Part shown: piece by piece, positions 60,487 through 64,000 of the stretch
How the letters are laid out: the number at the start of each line of letters is the position of its first letter
Position numbering within the stretch: the stretch's first letter is position 1
Assembly: GCF_000217955.3 (NCBI RefSeq)
Contig: NZ_AFOY02000015.1
Span: forward strand, 434,001-498,000
DNA from: Pseudomonas fluorescens HK44
GTDB lineage: Bacteria > Pseudomonadota > Gammaproteobacteria > Pseudomonadales > Pseudomonadaceae
Direction: 5' to 3'
Length of the DNA: 64,000 nucleotides
Translations under genes and position numbers: made by a program
Notes under the pieces: generated by a model
The model's input: only the letters and a program-made list of their open reading frames with translations
Told to the model about the DNA's origin: nothing
The model's database searches: none

Positions 60487-61182
60487 TTGAACGAACAGAC
60501 ATTGTCCATGCGCCTGGAACGCGTGGCGGGGCATGTGCCGGCAGAGGCGCGTCTGGCCGATATCGGCTCGGATCACGGCTACCTGCCGGTGGCGTTGATG
60601 CGCCGTGGCGCTATCGCGGCGGCGGTGGCCGGCGAGGTGGCATTGACGCCGTTTCGTTCGGTCGAACGCACCGTGCGCGAGAACGACCTGGACCAGCAGA
60701 TCACCGTGCGCCTGGCCAACGGCCTGGCGGCGATCGAGCCGGGAGACGGAATCACGGCGGTCAGTATCTGCGGCATGGGCGGTGAGACGATCCGCGACAT
60801 TCTCGACAGCGGCAAGGCGCGCCTGAGCGGCCAGGAGCGCCTGATCCTGCAGCCCAACGGCGGCGAGCAGCCACTGCGCCAATGGCTGATGGAAAATGGC
60901 TACCGCATCCTCTGCGAGGAAGTGCTGCGGGAAAACCGCTTCGACTACGAAATCATCGTCGCCGAGCGCGTCGGGCCGGTGATGTACACCGCCGAGGAGC
61001 TGTACTTCGGCCCTCTGCAGATGCAGGCACGCAGTCCGGCGTTCCTGGCCAAGTGGCAGCGCATGCTGCGCGAGAAACAGAAGACCCTGAGCAACTTCGC
61101 CCGAGCGCGGCAGGCCGTGCCAGAGGAGAAGGTGCAAGACATCGCCCGGCAGGCCCGGTGGATCACCGAGCTGCTGGCTTGA
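60487..61182 (+). CDS. TrmK-like tRNA (adenine-22-N1)-methyltransferase
   Basis: 231 residues from the TTG at 60487 (AAGGGG upstream); the ATG at 60355 would add 44 residues without the family pattern. SAM-binding DIGSDHGYLPVALMRRG, catalytic-region GMGGETI and LILQPNGGEQPLRQWLMENGY are typical of the TrmK/YqfN family. The tail contains a coiled coil (residues about 180-231). Confidence 0.85.
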   Translation: MNEQTLSMRLERVAGHVPAEARLADIGSDHGYLPVALMRRGAIAAAVAGEVALTPFRSVERTVRENDLDQQITVRLANGLAAIEPGDGITAVSICGMGGETIRDILDSGKARLSGQERLILQPNGGEQPLRQWLMENGYRILCEEVLRENRFDYEIIVAERVGPVMYTAEELYFGPLQMQARSPAFLAKWQRMLREKQKTLSNFARARQAVPEEKVQDIARQARWITELLA

Positions 61183-61246
61183 ACCCGGTTCGGGGTTCTA
61201 CGAAAAGATGAGCGTTGCACGCCAACGCGCCTCAATAATCGACCAC

Positions 61247-62140
61247 TCAGCGCGTATGGCGCAGTGCGTCAACCACTATGCCAAACGCTGACGAATGCTC
61301 ACGGCGGTTAGGGTAATAGAGATGGTAGCCAGGAAAGGGTTGGCACCAATCCTCCAGTACCCGCACCAGGCTCCCGTCGGCAAGCTCCTTCGCTACCATA
61401 TCTTCTGGCAGGAAACCTAACCCGCAGCCCGCGACTGCGGCGCGCAGGATGGGCAGGCTGCTGTTGAACGTCCACTGACCTTCGACACGCGCTTTGAGCT
61501 CGTGACCGTCCTTTTCAAAATCCCATTGCAGGAGGCTCCCATGGGTAGGCAGACGCAGATTGATGCAACTATGTTCTGCAAGGTCGCCTGGCACTTTCGG
61601 CGGGAGCCGCCGCTTGAAGTACTCAGGGGAGCCCACTACCGTCATGCGTAACTGAGGGCCGACCGGAACGGCAATCATGTCCTTGGCGACTTGATCGCCA
61701 AGGCGTACGCCTGCGTCGTAGCGTTGCGCGACAATGTCGGAGAGGGCGTAGTCGACCGTGATTTCGACCTTGATGTCCGGGTAGTCGGGAAGCACCTTCA
61801 ACAGCTTGGGCCATAGAATATTGTTCGCCGCGTGTTCCGAGGCTGAAATCCGCACGTTGCCTGCCGGGGTGTCCCGAAACTCGCTGACGGCAGCCAATTC
61901 AAGTTCGATTTCTTCGAACCGCGGCGCCATCGAGAGATACAGCCGTTGACCCGCCTCGGTGGGAGACACGCTGCGTGTGGTTCGGGTCAACAGTCGAACG
62001 CCCAGTCGAGCCTCAAGGGCACGCATTGTGTGGCTCAGGGCGGACTGCGAGACGCCCAGTTGGGCGGCGGCGCGGGTGAAGCTGCCCTCGCGGGTTATGA
62101 CCACGAAGGCTTGGAGGTCATTGAGATTGGCTCGGGACAT
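61247..62140 (-). CDS. LysR-family regulator
   Basis: 297 residues, HTH (ANLNDLQAFVVITREGSFTRAAAQLGVSQSALSHTMRALEARLG) and effector domain typical of the group controlling oxidoreductase genes. Tandem with, not divergent from, the aldo/keto reductase gene at 62365. Confidence 0.9.
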   Translation of the reverse strand: MSRANLNDLQAFVVITREGSFTRAAAQLGVSQSALSHTMRALEARLGVRLLTRTTRSVSPTEAGQRLYLSMAPRFEEIELELAAVSEFRDTPAGNVRISASEHAANNILWPKLLKVLPDYPDIKVEITVDYALSDIVAQRYDAGVRLGDQVAKDMIAVPVGPQLRMTVVGSPEYFKRRLPPKVPGDLAEHSCINLRLPTHGSLLQWDFEKDGHELKARVEGQWTFNSSLPILRAAVAGCGLGFLPEDMVAKELADGSLVRVLEDWCQPFPGYHLYYPNRREHSSAFGIVVDALRHTR

Positions 62141-62350
62141 TGATGAGAAACTCTCATGAAGGGCACGGGATTATCCCATGTAATCATGTCCCGCCTGGAT
62201 GCGTGCATTATTTGTATTAACGGCACAGGCCCTTGACCGGGCCGCCCGCGATATGGGGCTGATTGGCCACACGGGTGTTTTAGCAGTCATCGGTAAAAGT
62301 GCCCCATGCATTGTTCATCACTGCGTTCGGGTCGGTAGTGTTCCCGTTAG

Positions 62351-63399
<1,049 letters not shown>

Positions 63400-63501
63400 T
63401 TACACGAGCCTGAATGCCGCTGTAGAAACATTAAGCGAGCTAACGGAGGGGGACTAGATGGGTAAATTGGCATGGACTTATGAGGGAGATTCATCAGTCC
63501 A

Positions 63502-63548
63502 GTCTGCAACACACCCAATCCTGTGTAGGCAGGAGGCGTGTTGCAGAC
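63502..63548. terminator. 11-pair hairpin between RND gene and aldo/keto reductase
   Basis: GTCTGCAACAC (63502-63512) pairs perfectly with GTGTTGCAGAC (63538-63548). It follows the RND gene stop by 90 bases on the minus strand. Confidence 0.5.
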
Positions 63549-63637
63549 GAAGCAGAGACCTCAATTTTGTTCAGAAGCGGCGCTGAGCAATCCTTCCTGA
63601 TAGCGGTGAGGCCGGTCGCACAACGCCACGGCACTCA

Positions 63638-64000
63638 TCATTCAGAAGCAAGCGTGGCATCGCCCTTCATCGGTTGAGTGCCAACGACCGTCTGGCGACC
63701 CACCTTGAACCATGCGGCGTACAGCGCCGGGACGAAGAAGATCGTCAGTAGCGTCGCCACGGTCAGGCCGCCCATGATCGCAATGGCCATCGGCCCCCAG
63801 AACACACTGCGCGTCAGCGGGATCATGGCAAGTACGGTGGCCAGTGCCGTCAGCATCACCGGACGGGCTCGGTGAATAGCGGCATCCAGCACGGCATTCC
63901 ACGGGGCACGCCCTTCAGCAATCTCGGTTTGCACCTGGTCGATCAGGATCACCGAGTTGCGCATGATCATGCCGCCCAGTGCGATGATGCCCAGGATCGC
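63638..64000 (-). CDS. RND efflux transporter, C-terminal part
   Basis: 121 codons to the stop; the frame continues beyond the window. GGMIMRNSVILIDQ, EGRAPWNAVLDAAIHRARPVMLTALATVLAMIPL and FFVPALYAAWFKV are the C-terminal membrane helices of an AcrB/MdtB-like inner-membrane pump. Substrate unknown. Confidence 0.9.
   Translation of the reverse strand, partial: AILGIIALGGMIMRNSVILIDQVQTEIAEGRAPWNAVLDAAIHRARPVMLTALATVLAMIPLTRSVFWGPMAIAIMGGLTVATLLTIFFVPALYAAWFKVGRQTVVGTQPMKGDATLASE

Overview
The window is a chromosomal stretch of a Pseudomonas, most likely of the P. fluorescens group. The evidence is high-GC coding with tightly overlapping genes, a GlgE/TreS/GlgB alpha-glucan cluster, an Anr-type box, short inverted REP-like elements and overall gene content. 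The species was not determined.

Layout. (1) 1-6662: GlgE (5' end outside the window), a TreS-maltokinase fusion and GlgB, together a maltose-1-phosphate/trehalose/alpha-glucan module. (2) 6745-7694: a two-domain universal stress protein on the minus strand with a perfect Anr/FNR box at about -42 of a predicted promoter. (3) 7839-18012: host miaE is split after codon 37 by a roughly 9.56 kb AT-rich island (about 7950-17510). The island carries a complete, synonymously diverged miaE directly at its left end. It also carries a reverse transcriptase preceded by two copies of a conserved noncoding unit, an overlapping gene for a PD-(D/E)xK-like protein, a small serine recombinase, a secreted protein with a TonB/TolA-like C-terminus, an inovirus Gp2-type protein and a large serine integrase. 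Joining the two island ends recreates a dyad-symmetric attP centred on GA inside the GAG shared by both junctions. (4) 18023-20901: small envelope and stress genes, then a truncated chimeric thioredoxin-like gene. (5) 21100-34826: a complete bcsEFG-RQABZC cellulose operon of the E. coli type. (6) 34955-49267: uppP, membrane proteins, a QseBC-like two-component system, a SulP transporter, a VanX-like/L,D-transpeptidase-like fusion, a LysR/isochorismatase-family pair, a FtsH-peptidase-like orphan and katG. (7) 49460-50228: small genes. (8) 50538-57327: an apparent catabolic operon with an aromatic-ammonia-lyase homologue lacking the Ala-Ser-Gly MIO triad, a polar amino-acid ABC importer, an Fe(II)/2-oxoglutarate oxygenase and a divergent LysR gene. 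(9) 57435-64000: LysR plus frmA, a VOC protein, a TrmK-like methyltransferase, LysR, an aldo/keto reductase and the end of an RND efflux pump.

The strongest novelty candidate is 9002-12289: paired structured noncoding units + RT + nuclease-like gene, placed like an anti-phage defence cassette on an island that repairs the gene it breaks. The second is the MIO-less lyase operon. No tRNA, rRNA or CRISPR array was seen. All functional calls are by reading motifs; no database search was run.
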